Assembly (NCBI GenBank): GCA_032615215.1
Contig: CP128433.1
Span: 496,001 to 560,000, forward strand
DNA: 64,000 nt
Direction: 5' to 3'
Source: Microbulbifer sp. MKSA007
GTDB lineage: Bacteria > Pseudomonadota > Gammaproteobacteria > Pseudomonadales > Cellvibrionaceae
Below, one piece after another: positions 35,233 through 44,337 of the stretch. A model generated the notes under the pieces. The model saw nothing but the letters and a program-made list of their open reading frames with translations, searched no databases and had not been told where the DNA came from. The number at the start of each line of letters is the position of its first letter. Positions within the stretch are counted from its first letter, which is position 1. The position numbers and the translations under genes were made by a program.

Positions 35233-36081
35233 ATGCAAGTCTTCCACCACGTAGCAAGTCTGCGCGAGGCGCTGGCCCAGGCCCGCAAAGACGGCAAGAC
35301 CGTCGGCTTTGTGCCAACCATGGGCAATCTGCACGATGCCCATATAGAACTGGTCAAAATCGCCCAGCAACACTGCGATCTGGTTGTGGTATCCATCTTC
35401 GTCAACCGACTGCAATTCGGTTTGAATGAGGATTGGGATAAGTATCCGCGCACTATGGAGCGGGATATGGCCCGCCTGCGGGAAGCGGACTGTGACTTCC
35501 TGTTCCATCCGGATGAGAGTGAGATTTACCCCAACGGCATGGACCAGCAGACCCGCGTGGTTTGTCCGGCGATGACCGATGTCCTGTGCGGCGCCAGCCG
35601 ACCGGGTCACTTTGAAGGGGTCACCACCGTAGTTTCGAAGCTTTTCAACATTGTGCAGCCGGATAAGGCTATTTTCGGAATTAAGGATTTCCAGCAGTTA
35701 GCAGTGATTCGCCGTATGGTGGAAGACCTGTGTATGCCGGTGGAAATTGTGGCGGCGCCGGTGCACCGTGAGGAAGATGGCTTGGCAATGAGCTCTCGCA
35801 ATGGTTATATCACTGCGGAAGAGCGACCGAAGGTTGCTGTGCTCAACCAGTTACTTAACTGGGCCAAGGATGAAATTGTGGCTGGACGCCGGGATTTCGC
35901 CGACCTCGAGACAGAGGCGCGCAAGCGAATTGAAGAGAGTGGCTTTCGAGTTGACTACTTCTCCATCTGTTACAGCAAGGATTTACAGCCAGCGGCAGAT
36001 GACGATAAAGAAATCACGATCCTGGGAGCTATGTACACCAGTGCAGCGCGCCTGATCGACAATGTTTCCCTGGAACTCTGA
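35233..36081 (+). CDS. panC: Pantothenate synthetase with altered signature residues
   Basis: PanC joins pantoate and beta-alanine with ATP. The 282-residue protein is homologous along its length: FVPTMGNLHDAH, VVVSIFVN, YPRTMERD, GASRPGHFEGVTTVVSKLFNIVQPD, KDFQQLAVIRRM, LAMSSRNGY and ARLIDN. Several normally invariant positions differ. The HxGH nucleotide motif reads HDAH, NPxQF reads NRLQF, GEKD reads GIKD, and the usual RDA near the C-terminus is CYSKD. Activity may be changed or the substrate different. A GTG at 35218 is an alternative start. panD follows after 13 bases; no panB is present in the window. Confidence 0.85.
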   Translation: MQVFHHVASLREALAQARKDGKTVGFVPTMGNLHDAHIELVKIAQQHCDLVVVSIFVNRLQFGLNEDWDKYPRTMERDMARLREADCDFLFHPDESEIYPNGMDQQTRVVCPAMTDVLCGASRPGHFEGVTTVVSKLFNIVQPDKAIFGIKDFQQLAVIRRMVEDLCMPVEIVAAPVHREEDGLAMSSRNGYITAEERPKVAVLNQLLNWAKDEIVAGRRDFADLETEARKRIEESGFRVDYFSICYSKDLQPAADDDKEITILGAMYTSAARLIDNVSLEL

Positions 36082-36094
36082 GGGGCATCCAACT

Positions 36095-36481
36095 ATGCAA
36101 ATTGAAATGTTGAAGTGCAAGTTGCACATGGCCGCAGTGACTCAGGCCGAACTCTGGTATGACGGTTCCTGTGCAATTGATGAGGACCTGGTAGAACTGG
36201 CTGGCCTGCGCGAATTCGAGAAGATCGATATTTACAATGTGAGCAATGGTGAGCGCTTCCACACCTATGTGATCCTCGCCGAGCGCGGTTCCGGTATTAT
36301 TTCCATGAACGGCGCCGCTGCACGTAGAGTGCAGGTGGGTGACCGCATTATTATCGCTTCCTATGCGCAGATGACAGAGGGCGAAGCCGATAACCACAAG
36401 CCCAAGCTGGTCTATCTGGATGAGAACAACAAAGTAGAGCGCAGCACTAATACGATTCCGGTTCAGCTAGCCGAAGCCTGA
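36095..36481 (+). CDS. panD: Aspartate 1-decarboxylase
   Basis: PanD converts L-aspartate to beta-alanine using a pyruvoyl group made by self-cleavage at Gly24-Ser25. The ATG at 36095 (MQIEMLKCKLH), downstream of GAGGGG, gives the usual ~128 residues. The cleavage site YDGSCAID is intact, as are Lys9, His11, Tyr22, Arg54 (NGERFHTY) and Asn72 (SMNGAAAR). Arg12 of E. coli is Met here. It lies 13 bases after panC and supplies its beta-alanine substrate, so the pair is an operon. Confidence 0.93.
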   Translation: MQIEMLKCKLHMAAVTQAELWYDGSCAIDEDLVELAGLREFEKIDIYNVSNGERFHTYVILAERGSGIISMNGAAARRVQVGDRIIIASYAQMTEGEADNHKPKLVYLDENNKVERSTNTIPVQLAEA

Positions 36482-36489
36482 TTCTTCTC

Positions 36490-36514
36490 GCTACAGGGCA
36501 TTGTGCCCTGTAGC
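36490..36514. terminator. Hairpin between convergent panD and deacetylase genes
   Basis: A perfect 11-bp stem (GCTACAGGGCA/TGCCCTGTAGC) with a 3-base loop starts 9 bases after panD and ends 15 bases before the convergent gene's stop. There is no clear T-run on either strand, so termination efficiency is uncertain. Confidence 0.5.
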
Positions 36515-36528
36515 ATCATCCCCGCCGC

Positions 36529-37446
36529 TTATTGAGCAGACATTAATAACACTTCCTGATTAAACCTCTTTTCTAGATAGGACTCGTCTAAGGTGTAGTG
36601 CCAGAGATTTTTCTTTTGTCCTTTAGCTAGAGCGATTTCGCCGATTCTGCCAGGGTTATATTTAATCGGTTGGGCGTGTTGGTATTTGGCGATAGGGTCC
36701 CGATAGGCCTCCTCTAAAGGAATTATCTCCCAGCCTTCCTTCCTCAGTCTTTCAGCCAGATCACCAATAAACAGGGCTGAAATATCCATTTCATGCAACA
36801 GTATGACGTGCTTTGGGGAGCGCCCGAGACATTTAATTGCCATATCGTCGTAGTACTTAATGCTCGCCATAAGAGCGTCGACATAAAAGTTGGAGAGTCT
36901 TTCCATATCAACTGGTTTTCCGTCTCTCACTGCTGTTTGGAAAAGTTCTTCGATATACCAGTCGTAATTGTTTAAGGTGATATAGGCGTTTTGATAGTTA
37001 TTTTTCTGTAGTAGATCCCGGATACCGTCGCGTTTCTCGACAGTTTCACCCTCGCGCAGATAGGGAAAGCGAAAATAGGGTTTAAAGTTGTCAAATTGTT
37101 GAAGCAGCTGGTGGGCCTGCAAAAAATCCGCTTGATAAGTGGATAGCCCTGTTTCCAGAAAATTGGGATGGCTATGGGTGTGATTGCCAATAATATGCCC
37201 GGCTTTATCGTAGAGGTGCATCCGCTCTAACCCTTCCTCATCGAAGGATTGAGTATTGGAAAAGAAGGCTACTTTGCCAACTTTATATTCTTCTAAGTTT
37301 TCAATTAACGTTTTGGCCCGGGTTGGTCCATCAAAATAACCATCGGCTTTACGTGGGGCATCATCGAAAGTAATTGCCAGTTGTTTGGCGCTAGCGACTG
37401 GGATTGCCAATAAGTAAATTATCAATAATATGACTGAACGCTGCAT
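36529..37446 (-). CDS. Exported polysaccharide deacetylase (NodB homology domain)
   Basis: The 305-residue protein begins with a signal peptide (VILLIIYLLAIPVASA). The NodB domain follows: catalytic base and metal Asp in AITFDDAPRK, zinc-binding HTHSHPNF, and RFPYLREGE. This is a family-4 carbohydrate esterase that removes acetyl groups from a polysaccharide such as chitooligomers, xylan or peptidoglycan; the substrate cannot be told. LHEMD near residue 220 fits the terminal catalytic His motif. It is a single gene, convergent with panD. Location is periplasmic or secreted. Confidence 0.85.
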   Translation of the reverse strand: MQRSVILLIIYLLAIPVASAKQLAITFDDAPRKADGYFDGPTRAKTLIENLEEYKVGKVAFFSNTQSFDEEGLERMHLYDKAGHIIGNHTHSHPNFLETGLSTYQADFLQAHQLLQQFDNFKPYFRFPYLREGETVEKRDGIRDLLQKNNYQNAYITLNNYDWYIEELFQTAVRDGKPVDMERLSNFYVDALMASIKYYDDMAIKCLGRSPKHVILLHEMDISALFIGDLAERLRKEGWEIIPLEEAYRDPIAKYQHAQPIKYNPGRIGEIALAKGQKKNLWHYTLDESYLEKRFNQEVLLMSAQ

Positions 37447-37618
37447 GGTTTATTACTCTAATGAGTTTAATTACGAGCTGTTCGCCAGGCTAGGATTTAG
37501 TTGTCCTTCTATTCAGGTTTTCTGTCTTAATTTACTGGTCAGATAACCTGCGTTGTCCAGTAGCCTAGGCTCAGTTGCGGTAGAGTACGGCTTCCTATTG
37601 TGTCCACTATAGCTTCAG

Positions 37619-38119
37619 ATGTATATGGCCAAAATACTTGTTAGTTCCTGCCTTTTGAACTGCGCCGTGCGCTATGACGGTAGTAGTGTTGAGGCTTGTA
37701 GCGATGATTTTGAGTGGCTTGTGGATACTCAGGAAATTGTTTCCTTGTGTCCGGAAGTGGCGGCGGGATTGCCTATTCCGAGGGTGCCGGCTGAGATCTG
37801 TGGCGCAAATGGAACAGAGGTGTTAGATGGAACTGCCGGGGTTATAGGTAGTGATAGAACAGATCTAACTGAGCAATTTATACTGGGGGCCAAACTGGCT
37901 CTGGAATTATGCAGGAAACACAATATCCAGTATGCAGTGCTTACGGAAAATAGTCCCTCTTGCGGAAGTAACTATATTTACGATGGCAGTTTTTCAGGAA
38001 CAAAAATAATGGGTTCTGGTGTTGTATCTACGCTTCTTCAACGGGCGGGAATAATAGTTTTTAGTCAACATACTGTTGGGCAACTTAGAGAATTGATAAG
38101 TGCATCCAGAGCTAACTAA
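37619..38119 (+). CDS. DUF523 family protein, full-length copy
   Basis: The 166-residue protein (an ATG at 37625 is an alternative start) matches DUF523. It begins KILVSSCLLNCAVRYDG and continues with SLCPEVAAGLPIPRVPAEI and VLTENSPSCGSNYIYDGSFSG. Four cysteines in conserved surroundings suggest a metal or redox site, but the function is unknown. DUF523 is sometimes fused to DUF1722 elsewhere; that is not so here. A second copy lacking the N-terminal third lies 2.1 kb downstream, with a lipoprotein gene between. Confidence 0.8.
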   Translation: MYMAKILVSSCLLNCAVRYDGSSVEACSDDFEWLVDTQEIVSLCPEVAAGLPIPRVPAEICGANGTEVLDGTAGVIGSDRTDLTEQFILGAKLALELCRKHNIQYAVLTENSPSCGSNYIYDGSFSGTKIMGSGVVSTLLQRAGIIVFSQHTVGQLRELISASRAN

Positions 38120-38381
38120 GTTGTTAGCATTAATAAAATTAGATCGGCAAAAAGGGCATTGGTCATAGTTAGGCCCTGTAGGTTGATTAATACCGGCGAA
38201 GCCGGTGGCTGCCAGATGTCGGTACGATTAGCGCAGTGTCCCTGAAAATTATCCTTTTGTGACGCAGCACCCAGCCTGTTAGGTTTTGTCATTTTTAGGG
38301 TCCAGATTGGCAGTGACTGCTGTGGCAATAAACAGGTAAGACTGAATACCCTGTTGGCTATTTAAATGGCTGCAGGAGGCA

Positions 38382-40193
38382 GTGGTGGAAGGCAAGTTTT
38401 TTAAAGCCGATAGCAAGTTTATCAAAGCCGCATTGGTACTGGCGATCAGTTCCGCGTTTTATGGCTGCAGCGGTGGCAGCGGTGGTGGTGAAGATCCTGC
38501 GCTTGTGGATACCACTCCGCCGAGCCTGACACTGACTCCCGCCAGCGGGGCCTCTATTGCAGCAACCGACACCCTACGGCTGGATTTTAGCGAAGCGGTG
38601 GCATTGGAGGATGTGTCCTTAAGTGGCGCCATGCAGGAAATGGGAGAGCTCTCTCAAGTCGATCAGGACACCCTGATCTTAACCCCGATAGCGGAGTGGG
38701 CAAAGGGACTAGAACTCTCCCTGACAATTGCCGCGCAGGATGCGGCTGGCAACCAGATGGCAGAGGTTGATGCTCACTATACCGTGGATGAAATTGCCCC
38801 TTCCGTAGTCAGTGTATCCCCAGCACAGGAGCGTTTGGAGAAGGATGGCGCAATCACGGTACAGTTTTCTGAGTCGATGGATCGCGACAGCCTGCAAATT
38901 AGCGGTTTGTTGCTGAATGATGAATACACTTTGACCTGGTCCCAGTCGCGCTTTAATGACGATACCTTGGTGATAGCTCCCAAGAGCCGCTGGCTGTCCG
39001 GGGAGAATCGCAGCCTGCACCTTGAAGCCAAAGACCCCGCTGGCCTGGATCTCCCCGCTGAACAGCACAATTTTACTGTGCCATTGTACTTTGAGAATTT
39101 TGACAGTGCGCAGGTCGTGATAGGCCAGGATGATTTTTCCAGTACTTTGACGGCCATCAATGCAAAAAATCTTGGCGAGGGGCCCCTGGGTTCCGCTGCC
39201 GTTACTGATGAGGGGAAGTTGTTCGTACCCGATTATACAAATAATCGGGTGTTAATTTTTAATTCGGTCCCCACAAGCAATGGAGCGCCGGCCAATGCGG
39301 CGCTTAATAAAGATAGTCTTGACGATAGCAGCGGGGGAGAGTTTGGTGGCGGGCCCACAAGCATAAGTTTTGATAGTGGAAAACTTTTAATAAATTACTT
39401 GTTTGGTACTCGGGGCCACAGTATTTTTGTTTACGATACTATTCCCGAAGATGGTCGGGCACTGCCTAGTGCCAAACTGCCGCAGGACAGCTGCCAGGGT
39501 AACGGCTCCGTATATTCCAGTGCAATGATTGCCGAGGGACGCGTATTCGCGGCCTCGTGGTCTAAAGCTCGAATGGTGGTGTGGGATGACTTGCCCTCAA
39601 TGGAAGATACGGCACCGGATTGGCTGCTGGGCCAATCCACACTGGAAAACTGCACCCCTAACGACCGTGAGCAAGATGGCTCGGTTATGCAGGCCAGTGC
39701 TCGCACATTGGCTACGCCCGGAGATGTGTGGAGCGATGGAGAAAAGTTAGCTATCACCGACTCGGAAAATAACCGGGTACTTCTGTGGAACTCAATGCCT
39801 ACTAGTAGCTTTGCTCCGGCGGATATAGTTCTGGGGCAAGCAGATTTTGTCAGCAATGAAAGCCAGCCCCCAAGTCGAAAAACCCTGAGTTTATTCGAAC
39901 GGGGTATCTGGTCGAACGGCATTCAGCTATTTGTAGCGGACAGTGAAAATCACCGAGTATTGATCTGGAACCAGTGGCCACAGGAAAATTTCGCTCCGGC
40001 AGATGTTGTCTTGGGTCAGGAAGATTTTGATCGCAGTGCCTTCAACGACAGCAACCAGAATGGGGTTGCTGACGAGGGGGAGTTGCCAAGTGCTGCTACG
40101 CTGAAATGGCCCGACGGAATTACCGCTTATGAAGATAAGTTGATTATCAACGACTCGGGTAATAACCGCTTTCTTATTTTCCAATCTCGTTAG
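38382..40193 (+). CDS. Lipoprotein with Ig-like domains and NHL-type propeller repeats
   Basis: The start is GTG after CAGGAGG. The lipoprotein signal ends at FYGC (about residue 29). Two Ig-like domains follow (TTPPSLTLTPASGASI... and IAPSVVSVSPAQERL..., residues ~43-240), of the SbsA/Big_5 type with a SESMDRDS motif. The rest of the 603 residues carries repeats with a (D/N)xxNNRVLIFNS/W pattern followed by APADxVLGQxDF. This is an NHL-like beta-propeller probably ending in the typical NNRFLIF. It is likely surface or periplasmic. The partner is unknown. It sits between a complete and a truncated DUF523 gene. Confidence 0.75.
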   Translation: MVEGKFFKADSKFIKAALVLAISSAFYGCSGGSGGGEDPALVDTTPPSLTLTPASGASIAATDTLRLDFSEAVALEDVSLSGAMQEMGELSQVDQDTLILTPIAEWAKGLELSLTIAAQDAAGNQMAEVDAHYTVDEIAPSVVSVSPAQERLEKDGAITVQFSESMDRDSLQISGLLLNDEYTLTWSQSRFNDDTLVIAPKSRWLSGENRSLHLEAKDPAGLDLPAEQHNFTVPLYFENFDSAQVVIGQDDFSSTLTAINAKNLGEGPLGSAAVTDEGKLFVPDYTNNRVLIFNSVPTSNGAPANAALNKDSLDDSSGGEFGGGPTSISFDSGKLLINYLFGTRGHSIFVYDTIPEDGRALPSAKLPQDSCQGNGSVYSSAMIAEGRVFAASWSKARMVVWDDLPSMEDTAPDWLLGQSTLENCTPNDREQDGSVMQASARTLATPGDVWSDGEKLAITDSENNRVLLWNSMPTSSFAPADIVLGQADFVSNESQPPSRKTLSLFERGIWSNGIQLFVADSENHRVLIWNQWPQENFAPADVVLGQEDFDRSAFNDSNQNGVADEGELPSAATLKWPDGITAYEDKLIINDSGNNRFLIFQSR

Positions 40194-40207
40194 TTTTTTC
40201 TGCTAAA

Positions 40208-40231
40208 TGTACCGGGCTGGTAACCCGGTAC
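40208..40231. terminator. Inverted repeat after the NHL-type lipoprotein gene
   Basis: GTACCGGG and CCCGGTAC form an 8-bp stem with an 8-base loop, 15 bases after the stop codon. The nearest T-run is about 18 bases further on, so it may be only a partial terminator. Confidence 0.45.
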
Positions 40232-40260
40232 AGGCAAACTTAACTTGATTTTTTTCCAGT

Positions 40261-40615
40261 CGGACTGCCTGTTTCCAGGGTTCCGGCTGAGATTAGCGGC
40301 GGTAGAGGTGCAGAGGTTTTAGCGGGCTCAGCCAAAGTTTTAGGGATAAATAAAGAAGACTTAACTGAGCAATTTATACGGGGAGCTAAACGGGCATTAC
40401 AGCTATGTCTGCAGCACAATATTAAATACGCAGTACTTACGGAAAATAGCCCATCATGTGGTGGTGATTATATTTACGATGGTAGTTTTTCTGGTGCGAA
40501 AATAGTTGGTTCTGGCGTTGTGTCTGCACTACTGAGGAGGGAGGGTATACAGGTATTTAACCAGAATATTGTGGGCAGGCTTAGGAAACTTTTGGAAGTA
40601 TCCAGAGATAACTAA
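40261..40615 (+). pseudogene. 5'-truncated second copy of the DUF523 gene
   Basis: From 40261 the frame reads GLPVSRVPAEISGGRGAEVL and continues to TAA at 40615. It aligns without gaps to the last two thirds of the DUF523 protein encoded at 37619-38119 (shared: LTEQFI, GAK, YAVLTENSPSCG, YIYDGSFSG, GSGVVS). The first ~50 residues, including the SSCLLNC segment, are missing, and no start codon with ribosome-binding site is evident. There are no internal stops, so the loss is recent or the fragment is still translated. It is probably a remnant of a duplication or rearrangement. Confidence 0.8.
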
Positions 40616-40655
40616 GCTTTCCAGATATATAGTCATATTAAAGGTAGGTATAAAA

Positions 40656-41021
40656 GTGAATTCTAAAGTTATCAATTTTAAAGAAAAATTGAACCTGTTC
40701 TCGGAGCACTGGTCCCCTAAAGTGATTGCCGAGATGAACGATTACCAGTTTAAATTGGTTAAGATCCAGGGTGAATTTACCTGGCATGATCATCCCGATA
40801 CCGATGAGGTGTTTGTTGTAATTTCCGGGCATATGCAGATCGAGTTTCGCGATAGTGTCATATCCCTTGGACCTGGTGAGATGACGGTAGTACCAAAGGG
40901 TGTGGAGCATAAACCCAGAGCTGAACAGGAATGTGAAGTACTATTGATTGAGCCTAAAGGGGTCGTTAATACGGGCGATGCCGGTGGAGATCTAACTGCG
41001 AAAAATGATGTCTGGATCTAA
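40656..41021 (+). CDS. Small cupin-domain protein
   Basis: The GTG at 40656 is chosen because AGGTAGGT lies upstream. The 121-residue protein is a single-domain cupin. Metal-binding motif 1 reads GEFTWHDHPDTDEVFVVISG and motif 2 reads PGEMTVVPKGVEHKP, giving the usual two His plus Glu and a further His. Such proteins may be isomerases, dioxygenases or sugar-binding regulators; the substrate cannot be assigned. It stands alone, about 40 bases after the DUF523 remnant and 213 bases before acs. Confidence 0.8.
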   Translation: MNSKVINFKEKLNLFSEHWSPKVIAEMNDYQFKLVKIQGEFTWHDHPDTDEVFVVISGHMQIEFRDSVISLGPGEMTVVPKGVEHKPRAEQECEVLLIEPKGVVNTGDAGGDLTAKNDVWI

Positions 41022-41234
41022 GTGATTGAGCGGTTAATCAACTTTCTTTTACTGTTTGCTTGTCTGATTAACTTGCACCTTTCAGGGCCTGCGTTGGATT
41101 GTCTTCGCCCCATGCCAAATTTTGAGATGAGGGGACTGTTTCGCAGCGGCTATGTTATAAAGTGACAAGAATAAAGCTCTAATAAACTCAGATTTCTCTA
41201 GGCTAGCCATGCCGCGCTAATAATAAAGGAGAAG

Positions 41235-43174
41235 ATGATGTCTGAAGTGCATACCCGCCCAGTCTCCCCCGGTTTTGCTGCCAATGCGCTTATTAGCGCC
41301 GAAGACTACGAGACAATGTACCGCCAGTCGGTAGAGAGCCCAGAGGCGTTCTGGGCACAACAGGCCAAGGACTTTTTGCAATGGGACAAGCCGTTCAGCC
41401 AGGTTCTTGAGGAGGATCTGCACAAAGGTCATACCGCCTGGTTCTCCGATGGCCAGTTGAACGTAACCGTGAACTGCATCGATCGGCACCTGGCCAGTCG
41501 TGGCGAGCAGACTGCGATTCTGTGGGAGGGAGATGATCCCGCTGATAGTAAGGCGGTCAGCTATCAGAGCCTGTACGAAAATGTGTGTCGCTTGGCCAAC
41601 CTGCTGAAATCCCGGGGGTTAAAAAGGGGGATCGGGTGTGTATTTATATGCCAATGATCCCCGAAGCGGCCTACGCCATGCTCGCCTGTGCCCGTATCGG
41701 CGCTGTGCATTCGGTAGTATTTGGTGGTTTCTCCCCGGTGTCCCTGAAAGACCGTATTCTCGATTCCGATTGTCGTCTGGTGATCACTGCTGATGAAGCG
41801 GTTCGGGGCGGTAAGCGAGTACCGCTAAAAGCCAATGTGGATAAAGCACTGGTGGACTGCCCCAATGTTCATACGACAATTGTGGTTAAACACACGGGCA
41901 CACCGGTAGACTGGGATAGCAAGCGGGATATCTGGTATAGCGAATCCATAGATGAGATGGAGCCGGACTGCGCGCCTGAAGTGATGGGAGCGGAGGACCC
42001 ACTGTTTATCCTTTATACCTCGGGCTCTACCGGTAAACCCAAAGGGGTCCTGCATACCACTGCCGGCTATCTGCTGATGGCCACCATGACCTTCAAATAT
42101 ACCTTTGATTATCGCGAGGGAGAGATTTTCTGGTGTACTGCCGATGTGGGCTGGATCACTGGGCACAGCTATATCGTCTATGGACCCCTGTGCGCTGGGG
42201 CCACCAGTCTGATGTTTGAGGGCGTGCCCACTTTCCCGGATGCCTCACGCTTCTGGCAGGTTGTGGATAAGCATCAGGTCAATATTTTCTACACCGCGCC
42301 GACAGCGATTCGAGCGCTGATGGGAGCGGGTGACGAGTTTGTGAAAGCCACCGAGCGCAGTTCCCTGCGACTTTTAGGCACCGTGGGTGAGCCCATAAAC
42401 CCGGAAGCCTGGGAGTGGTATTACAGCGTGGTGGGCGATGAGCGCTGCCCGATTGTGGACACCTGGTGGCAGACTGAAACCGGTGCGCAGATGATCACCC
42501 CATTGCCCGGTGCTATGGCATTGAAACCCGGGTCAGCCACTCGGCCCTTCTTTGGTGTACAGCCCGCGCTGCTGGATAGTGAAGGCCGGGAGATTGAAGG
42601 GGAAGGCGAGGGCTCTCTGGTGATTAAAAAGAGCTGGCCCTCCATGATTCGGGATGTGTACGGCAATCGCCAGAGAATGCTGGATACTTATTTTTCCGCA
42701 TTCCCCGGCTATTACTTTACCGGCGATGGTGCCCGCCGCGATAGTGACGGTTATTACTGGATTACAGGGCGCATTGATGATGTGTTAAATGTCTCTGGAC
42801 ACCGCCTGGGAACAGCTGAGATTGAGAGCGCCCTGGTACTGCACAATGATACGGCGGAGGCAGCGGTGGTAGGTTATCCCCACGATATCAAAGGGCAGGG
42901 GATTTATGCCTTTGTAATGCTCAAATCTGGCCATAAGCCCAGTGATGAGCTGAAGGCTGAATTAATTGAGCTCTGCCGCAAGGAGATAGGGCCAATTGCC
43001 AAGCCTGACTTTATCCAATGGGCGCCTGCACTGCCAAAAACCCGTTCCGGCAAAATCATGCGGCGTATCCTGAGGAAGATTGCCTGCAATGAGCTGGATA
43101 ATCTGGGAGATGTTTCCACTCTTGCCGATCCCACTGTGGTTGACGCATTGATTGATCACCGCGAAAATCGCTGA
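41235..43174 (+). CDS. acs: Acetyl-CoA synthetase, interrupted by a one-base frameshift
   Basis: Acs activates acetate to acetyl-CoA through acetyl-AMP. The first 130 codons (ATG after AAGGAG) run to LLKSRG and then leave frame in the tract 41614-41630 (G5-TT-A5-G5). The remaining ~515 codons continue with KKGDRVCIYMPMIPEAA, the P-loop-like YTSGSTGKPKG, the WWQTETG motif and the C-terminal acetylatable lysine in KTRSGKIMRR. Adding one base in the tract gives 646 residues, close to the 652 of E. coli. A rho-independent terminator follows. All catalytic motifs are intact, so a homopolymer sequencing error is likely. Confidence 0.92.
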
Positions 43175-43203
43175 CCATAGGTGTGGCGCGTGAAGGTTTT
43201 ATT

Positions 43204-43226
43204 GGCCGGGCATAGCCCGGCCTTTT
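43204..43226 (+). terminator. Terminator of acs
   Basis: A perfect 8-bp GGCCGGGC/GCCCGGCC stem with a 3-base loop is followed by TTTT, 30 bases after the acs stop codon. Confidence 0.85.
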
Positions 43227-43371
43227 CATTGGGGCAAGAGGTTAAATTCCTCCCCGATTTTTGCGCCATTTTCAGCTAAATAGACAAGTAAATGCCTGCT
43301 GCTTTGCACAGTTAGTAACCCTCTAACTCCGGATATTGTTTTAAGGGTATTTACAGTTAAGGAGATTCCGT

Positions 43372-43788
43372 TTGGAACAGGGACAGTACCTCTGCGATCA
43401 CTACCGCTTCGCCGCCGATCAGCGCCTCAAGGTTTTTAATTTTTTTGTTGTGTTAACCATGTTTGTTGAGGGCGGGATTTTCACTGCCATGGAGAAAGAC
43501 TTCCACCCTCTAATCCTGGCGTTGCTGGGAGGGTTTGTGGTCATACTGGTCACTGTATTTTGGCTGATGGACATTCGCAGCCGCCAGCTTCTCAAGCTTG
43601 CAGTTCCGGCACTGAAAACCCTGGAAATGGGATTCCCGGAGGAAGCGAGAATTTTTTCCAACGATGCCATTCGCCGAGGTGACTTGGCCCGTTACACTTT
43701 CGCTTTCAGGGTTTTGTTGGTGGGGCAGCTGTTCTTTGGTCTGGGCGTCGCTTCTTACGGTATTTATCACTGGTATATCTCCCCCTAA
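43372..43788 (+). CDS. Small membrane protein of unknown function
   Basis: The 138-residue protein starts at TTG, nine bases after AAGGAGA. It has three likely transmembrane segments: FNFFVVLTMFVEGGIFTAM (about 24-42), LILALLGGFVVILVTVFWLM (about 47-67) and VLLVGQLFFGLGVASYGIYH (about 112-132). A ~40-residue soluble loop lies between the second and third. The N-terminus is YLCDHYRFAADQRLKVFN. I do not recognise the family. It is a single gene between acs and a VOC-family gene. Confidence 0.6.
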   Translation: MEQGQYLCDHYRFAADQRLKVFNFFVVLTMFVEGGIFTAMEKDFHPLILALLGGFVVILVTVFWLMDIRSRQLLKLAVPALKTLEMGFPEEARIFSNDAIRRGDLARYTFAFRVLLVGQLFFGLGVASYGIYHWYISP

Positions 43789-43934
43789 TCCCAACCTTGC
43801 AGTGGCGGGTATGATTGCATGAAGTGAACCACCTGCCACAACCTCCTCTTTGTCTCGTACGTTTTAAAGTCGGCGCTGCCGGCCTCTCTAGGCTATCTTG
43901 CAGAAGTATCCGCTTCTCTCCCGAGGTTTATACG

Positions 43935-44312
43935 ATGCTTGATCATATTCGCCTTTATGTGCACAGCTATGAACGCAGTAAGGACTTCTATCAGCAGGCG
44001 CTGATGCCACTGGGATACCAGTTGGTGATGGAGTTTGACGATTGGGCGGGCTTTGGCTGGGCAGATAAAGCGGAATTCTGGATTCGTGGCGGGACCAGCA
44101 CCACTCCACAATTGCATATTGCCTTTCGCGCTGAAGAGCGGCAGGTGGTCAGGGAGTTCTATCGCTTGGCCCTGGAGGCCGGGGGTAAAGACAATGGCGC
44201 ACCGGCTGTCTACGAACAATATCACCCGGATTATTACGCCGCCTACGTGCTTGATCCCGATGGGCATAACCTGGAAGTGGTGTGTCATTTACCGGGGGAC
44301 TTACAGGAATAA
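43935..44312 (+). CDS. VOC (glyoxalase/bleomycin resistance) family protein
   Basis: The 125-residue protein is one vicinal-oxygen-chelate module with two beta-alpha-beta-beta-beta halves. The first half starts MLDHIRLYVHSYERSKDFYQ with a metal-type His. The second ends YVLDPDGHNLEVVCH, with the typical DPDGHxxE metal-binding Glu. Such proteins include glyoxalases, dioxygenases and antibiotic-binding proteins; the precise role cannot be read from sequence. The ATG at 43935 follows GAGG and fits the family start. A DUF6632-like gene follows 25 bases later and may be co-transcribed. Confidence 0.85.
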   Translation: MLDHIRLYVHSYERSKDFYQQALMPLGYQLVMEFDDWAGFGWADKAEFWIRGGTSTTPQLHIAFRAEERQVVREFYRLALEAGGKDNGAPAVYEQYHPDYYAAYVLDPDGHNLEVVCHLPGDLQE

Positions 44313-44337
44313 GTCGATCGAGATTTGGGAGTAATTT

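Noticed and set aside
38120..38381. Possible riboswitch in the leader of the NHL-type lipoprotein gene
   Set aside because: A small GC-rich hairpin near CCGGCGAAGCCGG suggested a structured RNA, but the sequence does not match c-di-GMP or other riboswitch consensus patterns that I know.
40569..40655. Longer N-terminus for the cupin gene
   Set aside because: The extension overlaps the DUF523 remnant in another frame and lacks a ribosome-binding site. The GTG at 40656 has one and matches the domain start.
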